Shown: positions 1 to 8,056, counted from the first letter of the stretch. The stretch: 38,174 bases of DNA from Gelidibacter sp038243395 (GCA_038243395.1 JBBSRC010000032.1:1-38174); one strand, 5' to 3'. Notes: generated from the letters alone by a model not told the origin. Translations and numbers: made by a program.

Positions 1-86
1 ATTGATGCTAAGTATTTCTTGCAATCTTCATTAGTTCTGAACCGATCAGAGAACTCTAGAAGATTTTGACCTTTAAAAACATCCAT
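1..86 (-). mobile_element. 5' end of an IS1595-like transposase gene (cut by window edge)
   Basis: Reading the minus strand from an ATG at 86 gives an uninterrupted frame to the window edge. It begins MDVFKGQNLLEFSDRF and continues with RTNEDCKKYLASI. This N-terminus (F.. followed by .DCx.YL) is what I know from IS1595-family (ISXO2-like) transposases, where it precedes a CxxC zinc ribbon that would lie outside the window. Only about 28 codons are visible, so completeness cannot be judged. The element end should lie in 87-138, between this ATG and the crtB stop at 139; I could not fix a terminal inverted repeat because the other end is not present. It sits directly downstream of crtB, where flavobacterial carotenoid clusters often continue with crtZ. 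Confidence 0.7.
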
Positions 87-138
87 AATATTATGTATTT
101 ACTGACAATAAAGATACGTATTTAGATACTGACCTCTA

Positions 139-978
139 TTATATTAAATTAAGATGGTACTTGACATAGCTTCGAGTCAATATTTCTACTTTTTTATAGT
201 TAGGAACCCTAATTCGGGTTGATTTGATCTCTAAGGCCGGAGTGTTTTTTAATTTCTTAAGCAGCTGGCTGTAATAACGATAAGCCATGAACACTCCAAA
301 TTTAGCTTCAATTGGTAAATCCTTTATACCTTTTAATCCCAAGGAGAAGTCGTTTTCAATATCATCAATAATGCTTTGTTTTGACGCTTCATCCAATTGA
401 TTTAGATTGGTATTAGGAAAGTACGTGCGACTTAAATCTTCGTGATCTGCTTTTAAATCTCTTAAGAAATTCACTTTTTGAAACGCAGAACCTAAACTCA
501 TAGCACCTTCTTTTAAGGCTTCGTATTTCTCAAAATTTCCTTTAACAAACACTTTTAGACACATCAATCCTACGACATCTGCCGAACCGTAAATGTACTG
601 TTTATAATCTGCCTCAGTCAGATAAGTACTTTTATGCAGATCTAAGCGCATGCTTTTCATAAAAGAATCCACAAGATGCCTATCAATATTATATTTATGA
701 TAGGTTTCTTGAAAGGCATTCAAAATCGGATTCAGGCTTATTTTCTCTTGTATCGCAAATTGCAGATCAGATTCGAAGCGATTAAAAAGAACTTCTTTGT
801 CATAATCGTGAAAGGAATCCACGATTTCATCTGCAAACCTTACAAAGCCATAAATATTATAGATGTCCTGTCTGATACTAGTTGCCAGCATTTTGGTAGC
901 AAGAGAAAATGACGTGCTGTAAGAGTTTGTAACGACCTTGCTGCATTGATGCGAGACGATGTCAAATAGTGCTTTCAT
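139..978 (-). CDS. crtB: phytoene synthase (squalene/phytoene synthase family)
   Basis: 279-residue enzyme of the trans-isoprenyl diphosphate synthase type, which joins two geranylgeranyl diphosphates into phytoene, the first committed carotenoid step. Both Asp-rich Mg-diphosphate motifs are intact: DEIVD at residues 50-54 and DLKAD at 174-178, inside the family block NFLRDLKADHEDLSRTYFP. YIYGSADVVGLMC is also typical. I chose the ATG at 978 (MKALFDIV) because flavobacterial CrtB proteins start there. A longer frame reaching 1017 only reads back into the crtI remnant. Length is normal and the frame is open throughout. The oddity is context: the desaturase partner just upstream is decayed and an IS-like element abuts the 3' end. 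The protein may be active but unable to produce coloured carotenoids unless a desaturase exists elsewhere. Confidence 0.93.
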   Translation of the reverse strand: MKALFDIVSHQCSKVVTNSYSTSFSLATKMLATSIRQDIYNIYGFVRFADEIVDSFHDYDKEVLFNRFESDLQFAIQEKISLNPILNAFQETYHKYNIDRHLVDSFMKSMRLDLHKSTYLTEADYKQYIYGSADVVGLMCLKVFVKGNFEKYEALKEGAMSLGSAFQKVNFLRDLKADHEDLSRTYFPNTNLNQLDEASKQSIIDDIENDFSLGLKGIKDLPIEAKFGVFMAYRYYSQLLKKLKNTPALEIKSTRIRVPNYKKVEILTRSYVKYHLNLI

Positions 979-1000
979 GAGCGTTGAGGGTATGAAATTT

Positions 1001-1377
1001 TTATATAAGTCTGGCAATCGATTTTTTTGAAAATAAATGATATTAATACTACGTACCTGAAAACGAACAGTTGACCAAAAAATACAGATTGTCTGTCTTT
1101 TTTAATTCTTGTTTTAAAAAAGCAATGCGCACCAGCGCGTTTGCGATTCCGTAAGCAATACTTTTTTAAGGGTAAAAGTCTTCTACGAAGTCTTTTATAT
1201 AAAATAACTTTTTAAATATAACGTTATTTTTTACGTTTTGCCAAAATAATTTTCCATATGATCGTATGTTTTAGCTATGTCGCCCATCGTTTTCTTTTTT
1301 CAAAGAAGGTCATGCCATCATCATTTCTAAGAAGATCAGATCTAAAATAATTCAAAAAAACAGGAACTAATTCTGGA
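1001..1377 (-). pseudogene. crtI: 3' remnant of phytoene desaturase gene
   Basis: The merR-crtB gap reads on the minus strand as the last ~125 codons of a flavobacterial CrtI with stops and frameshifts. From about 1225 to 1001 one frame gives NVKNNVIFKK, then YIKDFVEDFYP, a stop, KSIAYGIANALVRIAFLK, QELKKTDNLYF and, after two stops, SKKSIARLI. This matches in order and nearly in register the family C-terminus, which I recall as FKKSYCVKDF, DYNAYKGNAYGLANTL, LKNKKVKNLF and SGKIVANEL. Upstream, in shifted frames, KTYDHMENYFGKT and DDGMTFFEK resemble the preceding segment more weakly. CrtI is normally near 485 residues, so about three quarters of the 5' end is missing and merR now abuts the stump. 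The remnant ends at a TAA 22 bp before the crtB ATG, the expected crtI-crtB junction. Confidence 0.85.
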
Positions 1378-1449
1378 TATATTTAAAATCACAATTTAAT
1401 TTGTTTAACAAAATTACGTATAAGTTAAACAAAAAACAATTTTAAAAGA

Positions 1450-2349
1450 TTAAATCGTTTCGATTAAGCTGTCGATTGTTTTAAATGTTTTAATATTATC
1501 TGGTAGCGTCTCGGTGTCAACGTGTTGTGTCATTTGTCCAAGGATCCAGAATTCGTGTTTATTATCTTTTAAAAGTTGTGAATGAAAATCTGCAAGATAA
1601 TCGGGAAGCTCATCTTTAAGAGGCTTGACGGTAAAGTAAGAAAGAAAAGTAACCTTGTCGTAATAGGCCAGTACATCCGTTAAGCTCGTTATGGGAACAC
1701 TCGGTCCCAGGAAAATCGAACGCTGTCCTTTGGCGTTGAGTTCATAATTGATAAACATGAGACCAATTTCATGGATTTCATTTTCCGGCAAAAAGAGAAC
1801 AAATGCATTATTGTGTTCTACTTTGTTCTGAGCTTGTAAAAGCTCCGTATTGACTAATATTTTTTGTCGGATAAGGGAAGTGATAAAATGTTCATGAGCT
1901 GGAGTGATGGTATCCGTTTGCCACAACATACCAACTTCAGAAAGAAATGGTAAAAATACCTCATAGAAAATACTTCTAAACGATTTCGTTTTAATCAGTC
2001 CGTTGTATGTTTCAAAAAAAAGCTCTTGATTAAAATCCAACATGGCCAATTTGAAGGTGTTAATAGCATGGTTTTTTAAATGGCCAGTACTGGCAAATTC
2101 TCTGACCTGCTGATGGATTTCCTGCGTTTTTAAGGAGGCTATTTTAGATATTTTAATGCCGTTATTGTTCAGGAAACTTATGTTTAGAAGCTTCTGAAGA
2201 TGGCTTAAATTGTAAAATCTTATATTGGTATCAGTGCGTTCTGGCTCGAGAAGATCATAGCGTTTTTCCCAAATACGGATGGTGTGTGCTTTGATGCCAG
2301 TAAGGTTTTCTAAGTCCTTTATACTGAATACGGATTTAATGTTGTTCAT
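1450..2349 (-). CDS. MerR-family regulator with B12-binding domain, CarH/LitR-like
   Basis: 299 residues. Residues 5-75 form a MerR winged helix (IKDLENLTGIKAHTIRIWEKR, here split over the recognition helix). Residues 100-170 look like the four-helix cap of cobalamin photoreceptors and contain the signature W-x9-EH (W143, E153-H154). Residues 180-290 look like the Rossmann-type B12 domain with ExHxxG at 191-196; the lower-ligand histidine H193 is kept, while the usual first Asp is Glu. CarH-type proteins repress carotenoid genes in the dark as adenosylcobalamin-bound tetramers and release them in light. In flavobacteria the gene commonly heads the crt operon, as here. The frame is intact although its neighbour crtI is not. 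Light or B12 response is inferred from residues only. Confidence 0.85.
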   Translation of the reverse strand: MNNIKSVFSIKDLENLTGIKAHTIRIWEKRYDLLEPERTDTNIRFYNLSHLQKLLNISFLNNNGIKISKIASLKTQEIHQQVREFASTGHLKNHAINTFKLAMLDFNQELFFETYNGLIKTKSFRSIFYEVFLPFLSEVGMLWQTDTITPAHEHFITSLIRQKILVNTELLQAQNKVEHNNAFVLFLPENEIHEIGLMFINYELNAKGQRSIFLGPSVPITSLTDVLAYYDKVTFLSYFTVKPLKDELPDYLADFHSQLLKDNKHEFWILGQMTQHVDTETLPDNIKTFKTIDSLIETI

Positions 2350-2370
2350 TCTTTTTTGAAAATTCTACAA

Positions 2371-2378
2371 CAAAATTA
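2371..2378 (-). promoter_or_regulatory. Possible -7 element of merR promoter (TAATTTTG)
   Basis: TAATTTTG on the minus strand fits the Bacteroidota -7 consensus TAnnTTTG and lies about 22 bp upstream of the merR ATG. I could not recognise a convincing -33 element, so this is a motif match only. Confidence 0.4.
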
Positions 2379-2535
2379 CGCTAAATAATGATATGTTTAA
2401 AAAGGAATGTGAATTACAGTAGAAATATGGCAGTAATGCGAGAAAAACAGAAGTTTCTTTATTTATACCTTATTTAGGTTTAAAAACTAAAAACGAGTTT
2501 TGAAATAACTAAAGTTGGTTATTATTAAAATAATG

Positions 2536-2619
2536 TGCGCACGAGAAGACTCGAACTTCCACGACCTAATGGCCACCAGCCCCTCAAGCTGGCACGTCTA
2601 CCAATTCCGCCACGTGCGC
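2536..2619 (-). tRNA. tRNA-Leu (anticodon GAG)
   Basis: The minus strand folds as a class II tRNA of 84 nt. The 7-bp acceptor GCGCACG/CGTGCGC pairs perfectly with discriminator A. The D-arm contains GGCGGAATTGGTAGACG, the anticodon arm is CCAGC-TTGAGGG-GCTGG with GAG in the loop, a long variable arm follows, and the T-arm contains GTTCGAGTC. CCA is not encoded. GAG reads CTC/CTT leucine codons. Confidence 0.96.
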
Positions 2620-2688
2620 ATTATATTATTAATAACTAGATTTGTTTTGCTTGGTATCCAAAATGTATCCAAAAGAACTTTAGCGCTG

Positions 2689-2696
2689 CAAATATA
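2689..2696 (-). promoter_or_regulatory. Possible promoter -7 element for tRNA-Leu (TATATTTG)
   Basis: TATATTTG on the minus strand, followed by CAGCGC, matches the TAnnTTTG element seen at many flavobacterial promoters and lies about 70 bp upstream of the tRNA 5' end. The long leader and the lack of a clear -33 box keep this tentative. Confidence 0.4.
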
Positions 2697-3011
2697 AAAA
2701 ATCAATTATTTTAATGTGGATATTTTCCATTTACTTTTAATTTGTTGTCGTTTTAATTCATCTGAAGCACAATTCATCACAAATTACATCTTGTTGGAGA
2801 CGTCTTTTTGACCGAAGTAATTAAGAATTTTATCAAAGTAAAAAATAAGCCTTTCTGTTATTTTGTGATTAGGTTACAAAAAAAATGAATCGAAGCCATA
2901 GGTCCTAGCGTATTGTAGTATTTTTTGAGGATATAATTTTTTATACTATTATTAATAGGTGTGCAAATATCCCACAATCTTGGAGTATTGCATACTTCTA
3001 AAACATATCAT

Positions 3012-3785
3012 ATGAAATCAATTTGGAATGGTACCTTAAGTTTTGGGCTTGTATCAATACCCATAAAAATGTACTCCGCATCTGAAAATCGCAATTTGGA
3101 TTTGGATATGCTAGATAAGCATGACCAAGCGCGCATTCGTTATAAAAGAGTTAATGAAGACACCGGAAAGGAAGTAGAGTGGAAGGACATTGTGAAAGGT
3201 TTTAAAAAAGATGATACTTATATTATCCTAGAAAAGGAAGATTTTGAAAATGCCAATATCAAGAAAAGTAAAACTATCGATATTGAAGAGTTTGTTGAAG
3301 AAACCGAAGTGGCGGATATGCTTTTTAAAAACCCATATTATCTCGAGCCACAAAAAGAAGGCGGAAAGGCATATAACCTGTTGCGAGATGCTTTGAAAAA
3401 AACGGGGAAACTTGGGGTTGCTACTTTTGTGATGCGCCAAAAAGAAAACCTGTCGCTCATTGGTGTGTATCAAAACGTGATTGTCTTGCATGTGATTCGC
3501 TTTGCAGAAGAAATCCGCGATCCAAAAGAAGTAAAGATACCCACAACGAAAACTTCAGAAAAGGAGATTGCAATGGCAGAAAACCTGATTGAAAATTATA
3601 CAGAAAAATTCGATTTTAAAAAATACAAAGACGTTTATAATAAACAACTTCTGAAAATTATAGATTCAAAAGTTTCCGGCAAAAAAATTAAAGTCGAGAA
3701 AACGAAAAGCGAACCTACTGCAGCCAAGGATTTGATGGCGAAATTAAAAGCGAGTTTAGAACAGCGTAAAAAGAAAGCTTCTTAA
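3012..3785 (+). CDS. ku: Non-homologous end joining protein Ku
   Basis: 257 residues. Bacterial Ku forms a ring-shaped homodimer that binds double-strand DNA ends and recruits LigD. The N-terminus MKSIWNGTLSFGLVSIPIK is the classic bacterial Ku start, so I place the start at 3012; the frame is open 51 bp further upstream, but that part has no Ku character. The core has the family pattern (KRVNEDTGKEV, ENLSLIGVYQN, LHVIRFAEEIRDP). The tail after about residue 225 is Lys-rich (KKIKVEKTKSE...EQRKKKAS), like the basic extensions that modulate DNA binding in other bacterial Ku proteins. The stop is separated from the ligD ATG by one base, implying co-transcription. The upstream gap of about 390 bp contains its promoter, but I could not define one. 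Confidence 0.97.
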   Translation: MKSIWNGTLSFGLVSIPIKMYSASENRNLDLDMLDKHDQARIRYKRVNEDTGKEVEWKDIVKGFKKDDTYIILEKEDFENANIKKSKTIDIEEFVEETEVADMLFKNPYYLEPQKEGGKAYNLLRDALKKTGKLGVATFVMRQKENLSLIGVYQNVIVLHVIRFAEEIRDPKEVKIPTTKTSEKEIAMAENLIENYTEKFDFKKYKDVYNKQLLKIIDSKVSGKKIKVEKTKSEPTAAKDLMAKLKASLEQRKKKAS

Positions 3786-3786
3786 T

Positions 3787-6213
3787 ATGAGTTTAGAAGT
3801 CTATCGCAAGAAACGAAGTTTTGAGGACACCCCCGAACCTAAGGACATTCTTGATGATGCTGACCAATTTCGTTTTGTCATTCAAAGACATCGCGCAAGC
3901 CATTTGCATTATGATTTACGCTTAGAAATGGAAGGCGTTCTTAAAAGTTGGGCTGTACCAAAAGGCCCCTCCATGAATGTTAAAGATAAGCGGTTGGCCG
4001 TGCACACGGAAGACCATCCGGTGGCTTACCTCACTTTTGAAGGCGTCATTCCGAAAGGAAATTATGGTGCCGGGAAGATGACTATTTGGGATAAGGGCAC
4101 TTACGCCAACTTATATCCAGAGCAAAACTTGTCTACCGATTATGCTGATGGTAAATTGAAAATTGTTTTCCACGGCGAGAAAATCAAAGGTATTTTTACA
4201 CTGGTGCGTTCTTCTTCGATGAATAAAAAGGACCAATGGTTGTTCATCAAACACGACGATCAGTTTGCCACCCAACTTAATTATGACGCTGAGGATTTTA
4301 CCTTAGAAGCTTTTTCCAATCACGACTTGAAAAGTGATGTTAAACTCGATTTAAAATCGTTTGTCAAACCCATGCTTGCCTCGCCCGGAACCAAGATCTT
4401 TAATGACAAAAATTGGATCTATGAATTAAAATACGACGGGTATCGCGTACTAGCTAATATTGAGTCAGGAACGGTAGAACTTTATTCCAGAAATGGAATT
4501 TCTCTAAATGAAAAGTTTAAAATTGTTTATGATGAATTGAAGGAAATAGAGCATTCCGTTATATTGGATGGCGAAATTGTAATATTGGATGCCAAGGGTT
4601 TACCGCAGTTTAATGCTCTGCAAAATTATAATGCGGACGTTACCAAAGGCATATTGATATATTATGTTTTTGACGTGTTGCATCTTAATGGTCATGACAC
4701 TTTGGAACTCCCTTTATTGGACCGAAAAGAATTATTGAAATCCTTAATTCCAGATTCGCCGCACATTCAGTATTGTGACCATGTGGAAGCGATGGGATTA
4801 ACCGTGTACGATCAAGCAGTTAAAATGGGAATGGAAGGCGTAATTGCTAAAAAGGCCGATTCTAAATATGATCCTAATGTGCGTTCTTCATCATGGTTAA
4901 AATTCAAAAAAATAGAAAATACTGAAACTATTATTTGCGGGTATACCTTATCAAAAACTACATCCCGAAAATTTGCATCCTTAATTTTAGGAATGGTCGA
5001 AGAGGGCGATTTGGTATATGTGGGAACCTGTGGATCGGGATTTTCAGAACAACAAATTACCGAGCTCTATCACAAATTTGAAGTTCTGGTAACAGAGAAG
5101 CCTAATTTTGAAATTGGTCAACATCTTAAAGGAAGAAAGGCGGTTTGGCTGATCCCTAAATTGGTGTGCGAGGTAAAGTTTTCAGAGTGGACACCTTCTA
5201 ATATCATGCGCCACCCTGTTTATCTGAGATTGCGGGAAGATAAAAATATTGAATTTGATTCGTCTACAGAAAGCCAACCGATACCAAAATCACCAAAGTC
5301 TAAAGATTCTGAATTTTCTCTCGAAGTGGACAATATTAAAGTGCAAATCACAAATCCGGATAAAATGTATTGGCCAAATGCCAAATTGACCAAATATGAT
5401 CTCTTGGATTATTATATTAAAATCTCCGATTATATCCTTCCGTACTTAAAAGACCGACCTGAAAGTTTGCATCGCCATCCTAATGGGATTTCCGGCGATT
5501 CTTTTTACCAAAAGGATCATGAGAATTTGCCAAATTGGATTGAAACCGTGGCAATCAAATCAAAATCCTCGGAAAAGGAAATCAATTATTTATTGTGTCA
5601 AAATCAAGCCAGCTTATTATATATGAACAATTTAGGGTGTATAGAATTGCATCCATGGCATTCCACCATCTATCAATTGGATAAACCAGATTATGCTATT
5701 ATTGATCTGGATCCTTCGCCAGAAAATTCCTTTGAAGAGGTTATAGAAGCTGCTCTTATAGTAAAAGATGTACTTGATCGTGCAAAAATAAAGGGATTTT
5801 GCAAAACTTCTGGAGCCTCAGGAATTCATATTTACCTTCCCATGGGAGGATTGTATTCGTATGAAGAGGCAAGGGATTTCACTAAGTTATTGTGTGTTTA
5901 CGTTAATGAACAGTTGCCAGATCTAACTACGTTGGAGCGGTCAATCAAAAAAAGAGGACCAAAAATCTATCTGGATTATTTGCAAAATAGAAAAGGACAA
6001 ACCATTGCCTCTGCGTATAGTGTAAGACCCGAAGTACGCGCTACAGTTTCAACACCTTTGGATTGGTCAGAGTTAAAGACAGGATTGCGAATATCTGATT
6101 TTACCTTAGAAACCGTACCAACACGCGTTACTGATAAGAAGGATATTTTTATTGGAATTTTCGAAAAGGGTATCGACATGAATAAAGCCATTGATCATTT
6201 AATGAATTTGTAA
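3787..6213 (+). CDS. ligD: Multifunctional ATP-dependent DNA ligase D (PE-LIG-POL)
   Basis: 808 residues with domains ordered phosphoesterase, ligase, polymerase. The 3'-phosphoesterase spans about 25-160 (FVIQRHRASHLHYDLRLEM with H35, H41, D43; AVHTEDHP). The nucleotidyltransferase ligase spans about 193-380, with adenylated K215 in KYDGYR, motif III YYVFDVLHL, motif IV EGVIAKK and motif V SSWLKFK. The OB fold runs to about 480. A proline/serine-rich linker near 492-510 leads to the AEP-type polymerase from about 515 to the end, with metal-binding D640 and D642 in IIDLDPSPE and D730 in IYLDYLQNRKGQT. All three active sites look intact. This order is the same as in Pseudomonas LigD and differs from mycobacterial POL-PE-LIG. 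It works with the adjacent Ku to process, fill and seal double-strand breaks, notably outside replication. Confidence 0.97.
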   Translation: MSLEVYRKKRSFEDTPEPKDILDDADQFRFVIQRHRASHLHYDLRLEMEGVLKSWAVPKGPSMNVKDKRLAVHTEDHPVAYLTFEGVIPKGNYGAGKMTIWDKGTYANLYPEQNLSTDYADGKLKIVFHGEKIKGIFTLVRSSSMNKKDQWLFIKHDDQFATQLNYDAEDFTLEAFSNHDLKSDVKLDLKSFVKPMLASPGTKIFNDKNWIYELKYDGYRVLANIESGTVELYSRNGISLNEKFKIVYDELKEIEHSVILDGEIVILDAKGLPQFNALQNYNADVTKGILIYYVFDVLHLNGHDTLELPLLDRKELLKSLIPDSPHIQYCDHVEAMGLTVYDQAVKMGMEGVIAKKADSKYDPNVRSSSWLKFKKIENTETIICGYTLSKTTSRKFASLILGMVEEGDLVYVGTCGSGFSEQQITELYHKFEVLVTEKPNFEIGQHLKGRKAVWLIPKLVCEVKFSEWTPSNIMRHPVYLRLREDKNIEFDSSTESQPIPKSPKSKDSEFSLEVDNIKVQITNPDKMYWPNAKLTKYDLLDYYIKISDYILPYLKDRPESLHRHPNGISGDSFYQKDHENLPNWIETVAIKSKSSEKEINYLLCQNQASLLYMNNLGCIELHPWHSTIYQLDKPDYAIIDLDPSPENSFEEVIEAALIVKDVLDRAKIKGFCKTSGASGIHIYLPMGGLYSYEEARDFTKLLCVYVNEQLPDLTTLERSIKKRGPKIYLDYLQNRKGQTIASAYSVRPEVRATVSTPLDWSELKTGLRISDFTLETVPTRVTDKKDIFIGIFEKGIDMNKAIDHLMNL

Positions 6214-6303
6214 AATAAGTGTTTGAGTTATAAATTCAGTCATTTGAATTAATATTGATTAGTTCTTATGATTACATTTATGTAAATCTAAATACATTTT
6301 AAA

Positions 6304-6423
6304 ATGGCTACACAAGATAAAAATCAGAAAAAAGATGCAGCGAAAAAAGATGCAACAAAAAAAGATGATCCTAAAAAATCACCTACCACAAAAAAACCTG
6401 CAGCATCGCCTAAGAAAAAATAA
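6304..6423 (+). CDS. 39-residue Lys/Ala/Pro-rich histone-H1-like protein
   Basis: A short frame from ATG 6304 to TAA 6421-6423, starting MATQDKNQKKDAAKKDATKK and ending with TTKKPAASPKKK. Almost half the residues are lysine, with Ala, Pro, Asp and Thr making up most of the rest. The composition resembles the tails of bacterial H1-like proteins (Hc1/KKPAA type) and is expected to be disordered and nucleic-acid binding. It has its own rho-independent terminator 20 bp downstream and lies 90 bp after ligD, which supports a real gene that could be transcribed with or just after the repair genes. A longer overlapping frame (6335-6607) runs through the terminator and has no protein-like character. 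Function is inferred from composition only; a low-complexity, A-rich stretch is the alternative. Confidence 0.65.
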   Translation: MATQDKNQKKDAAKKDATKKDDPKKSPTTKKPAASPKKK

Positions 6424-6441
6424 TTATATTTTTACTTATTT

Positions 6442-6478
6442 AAAACTCTTGAATCACTTTGTTGTTCAAGAGTTTTTT
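6442..6478 (+). terminator. Rho-independent terminator after the Lys-rich gene
   Basis: A 12-bp perfect stem AAAACTCTTGAA / TTCAAGAGTTTT (6442-6453 with 6465-6476) with an 11-base loop, continuing into a T run. Typical flavobacterial terminator, 20 bp after the small gene's stop. Confidence 0.85.
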
Positions 6479-6642
6479 ATTGTAGGCCATAGTATAATAT
6501 TGACAATTAGATCTTTGTTACGTTGTGGTTATAAATTTCTTCCAACTGAAATTTTACTTTTCGAGATACTATTTAAATGCATTGAGAAAAGAAGATTGGT
6601 TTCTTAAAGGTAATTTTAAAATGAATTATAAATAACCTGATT

Positions 6643-7110
6643 ATGAAAATCTATATTAAATTATTTTACGTCCTTATAATGACCATGTTAATGTCTTGCG
6701 ATTTTGGTAAAAACAATTCACCAAATCATAGTACAGAGGGACGAACAGTTCCGGAAAATAAAGAAATCACCAATACAAATAATTATAAGAAAACAGGAAA
6801 CTTTGAACAAGCCGATGAAAATTTGGTTGGCAGTGATAAAGTTGCGGATACCATAATTGAAAATTGGAATCTGGATAGTCCGAAAAGAAGAGAAAGCCTC
6901 TATTCTCGCTTTAACATGACGCAAGATCAGATTCAACGTTATGAAAAAGCATTGCAGGCCTGGAAAGATTCTGACAAGGAGGATGCTTATAAATTACTTT
7001 CTGCTGGTGCCAAAATTAAAGAAGAGGACCATATTTTGAAAGACATTTTGAACGATTCGCAATATAAACAATACCGCGAATGGTCAAAGGCTAACGATTT
7101 GAGAAATTAG
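6643..7110 (+). CDS. Small hypothetical lipoprotein
   Basis: 155 residues. The N-terminal 18 residues are a hydrophobic signal ending in the lipobox LMSC, with C19 as the lipidation site. Residues 20-70 are polar and probably disordered. Residues 75-150 are predicted helical and charged (MTQDQIQRYEKALQAWK, then EEDHILKDILNDSQYKQYREW). I do not recognise the family. The FNMTQDQI.RYE pattern with a following LNDSQYKQYREW is reminiscent of small envelope-stress proteins with paired helices, but this is not an assignment. It sits between the lysine-rich gene and two further envelope or general stress-like genes on the same strand. The gap of about 290 bp downstream contains a long hairpin. Confidence 0.8.
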   Translation: MKIYIKLFYVLIMTMLMSCDFGKNNSPNHSTEGRTVPENKEITNTNNYKKTGNFEQADENLVGSDKVADTIIENWNLDSPKRRESLYSRFNMTQDQIQRYEKALQAWKDSDKEDAYKLLSAGAKIKEEDHILKDILNDSQYKQYREWSKANDLRN

Positions 7111-7236
7111 ATATTAAGGGTTTAAACATTTTTGAATAAATAATAATTCTTGTTTTAGAACTTGATTTATTCAAGATTCAAATTCGCAATGGCTTGTTAA
7201 AGTTTTTTTAAAGTACACCGTAGGAAGTAGCACCCT

Positions 7237-7287
7237 GAAATCTCTGTCGCCTTGGAATTTTTATTCCAAAAGTGGCGCAGTGATATT
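7237..7287. other. Long imperfect hairpin in the 292-bp gap 7111-7402
   Basis: The centre is perfect: TTGGAAT (7252-7258), loop TTTT, ATTCCAA (7263-7269). After a 4-base asymmetric bulge it extends through CTG(T)CGCC (7243-7251) with GGCGCAG (7274-7280), and beyond that ATC with GAT around a T-T mismatch. No T run follows, so a simple terminator is unlikely. The remaining 120 bp before the next gene holds nothing I recognise. Confidence 0.55.
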
Positions 7288-7402
7288 CTTTAAGTTAAAA
7301 TTTTTATTGAATGAGCAACGGCTTTGATTCTGTGTGAGTTAAATTTATCAAGAAGTTTGAAGAGTTTTATTTTCAAGCTATAACTAACTTAAATTTACGA
7401 TT

Positions 7403-8044
7403 ATGACAGAAATAAAGATTGAAAAGAAAAAGCCGATTTGGCCATGGATCCTTCTAGTCCTGCTGGTATTGGGGATTATTGCCTATTTTGTTTATGCGAA
7501 TCCAGATAACGATAAAAACGATGATTTTGATGATGACGTTACCAATGAACAGGTCATTGATTCGAGACAAGATCGCATGGGTAGTGACAGTATTAGTGGA
7601 CGTCAATCTTATGGAGGTGTATACGACGGATACCAAGCATTTGATGAATCTATAAGAGATTCCACTAGAATTGCAGTGGATTCATCCTATACTAAAATAG
7701 CTTTTACAAATTTGACCAAGGTGGTGGTTAAACAAGCAGACAAAAATGATATAGAAGATTCAAATGCTTTGGATGACCTGAGAAACTATTCGATGCTCAT
7801 TACAGGAGTTTCTAAAACATCCACTAATATGGAAAATTTTAAAAACTTTAAAACGCTGTGTGATAAAATTGGTTCCGTGATCGGAGACATTCAAGCCAAA
7901 AGTTATCCTAATTTGCAACAAGAATCATCAGATCTCAAACAGATTGCATCAAAAATCAGTGTCTCTACTCCGATGAATAAACAGCAAACTGATATTAATG
8001 CCTTTTTGCAAAAGAGTAGAGAAATTTTAAATTCCATGAATTAA
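7403..8044 (+). CDS. Single-pass membrane protein of unknown function
   Basis: 213 residues. A short basic cytoplasmic start (KIEKKK) precedes one strong transmembrane helix at about 12-32 (IWPWILLVLLVLGIIAYFVY). A very acidic Asn/Asp stretch (NPDNDKNDDFDDD, residues 33-45) follows, then a mostly helical domain placed in the periplasm by the positive-inside rule. The region around 95-205 has repeated polar helices (SYTKIAFTNLTKVVVKQAD; FLQKSREILNSMN). I do not recognise the family. It ends 12 bp before the PRC-barrel gene, so the two are probably one transcription unit, and by position they may act in envelope or osmotic/oxidative stress. That role is inference from neighbours. Confidence 0.82.
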   Translation: MTEIKIEKKKPIWPWILLVLLVLGIIAYFVYANPDNDKNDDFDDDVTNEQVIDSRQDRMGSDSISGRQSYGGVYDGYQAFDESIRDSTRIAVDSSYTKIAFTNLTKVVVKQADKNDIEDSNALDDLRNYSMLITGVSKTSTNMENFKNFKTLCDKIGSVIGDIQAKSYPNLQQESSDLKQIASKISVSTPMNKQQTDINAFLQKSREILNSMN

Positions 8045-8056
8045 AAACAAAACATT

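Noticed and set aside
2641..2690. Possible att site next to tRNA-Leu (repeated GTATCCAAA words)
   Set aside because: No integrase, no second copy of the tRNA 3' end and no element-like cargo next to it; the repeats are very short.
2515..2697. 60-residue plus-strand ORF
   Set aside because: It lies across the tRNA-Leu gene on the opposite strand.
6335..6607. 90-residue plus-strand ORF after ligD
   Set aside because: It overlaps the lysine-rich gene in the wrong frame, runs through a clear terminator hairpin and has no protein-like composition.
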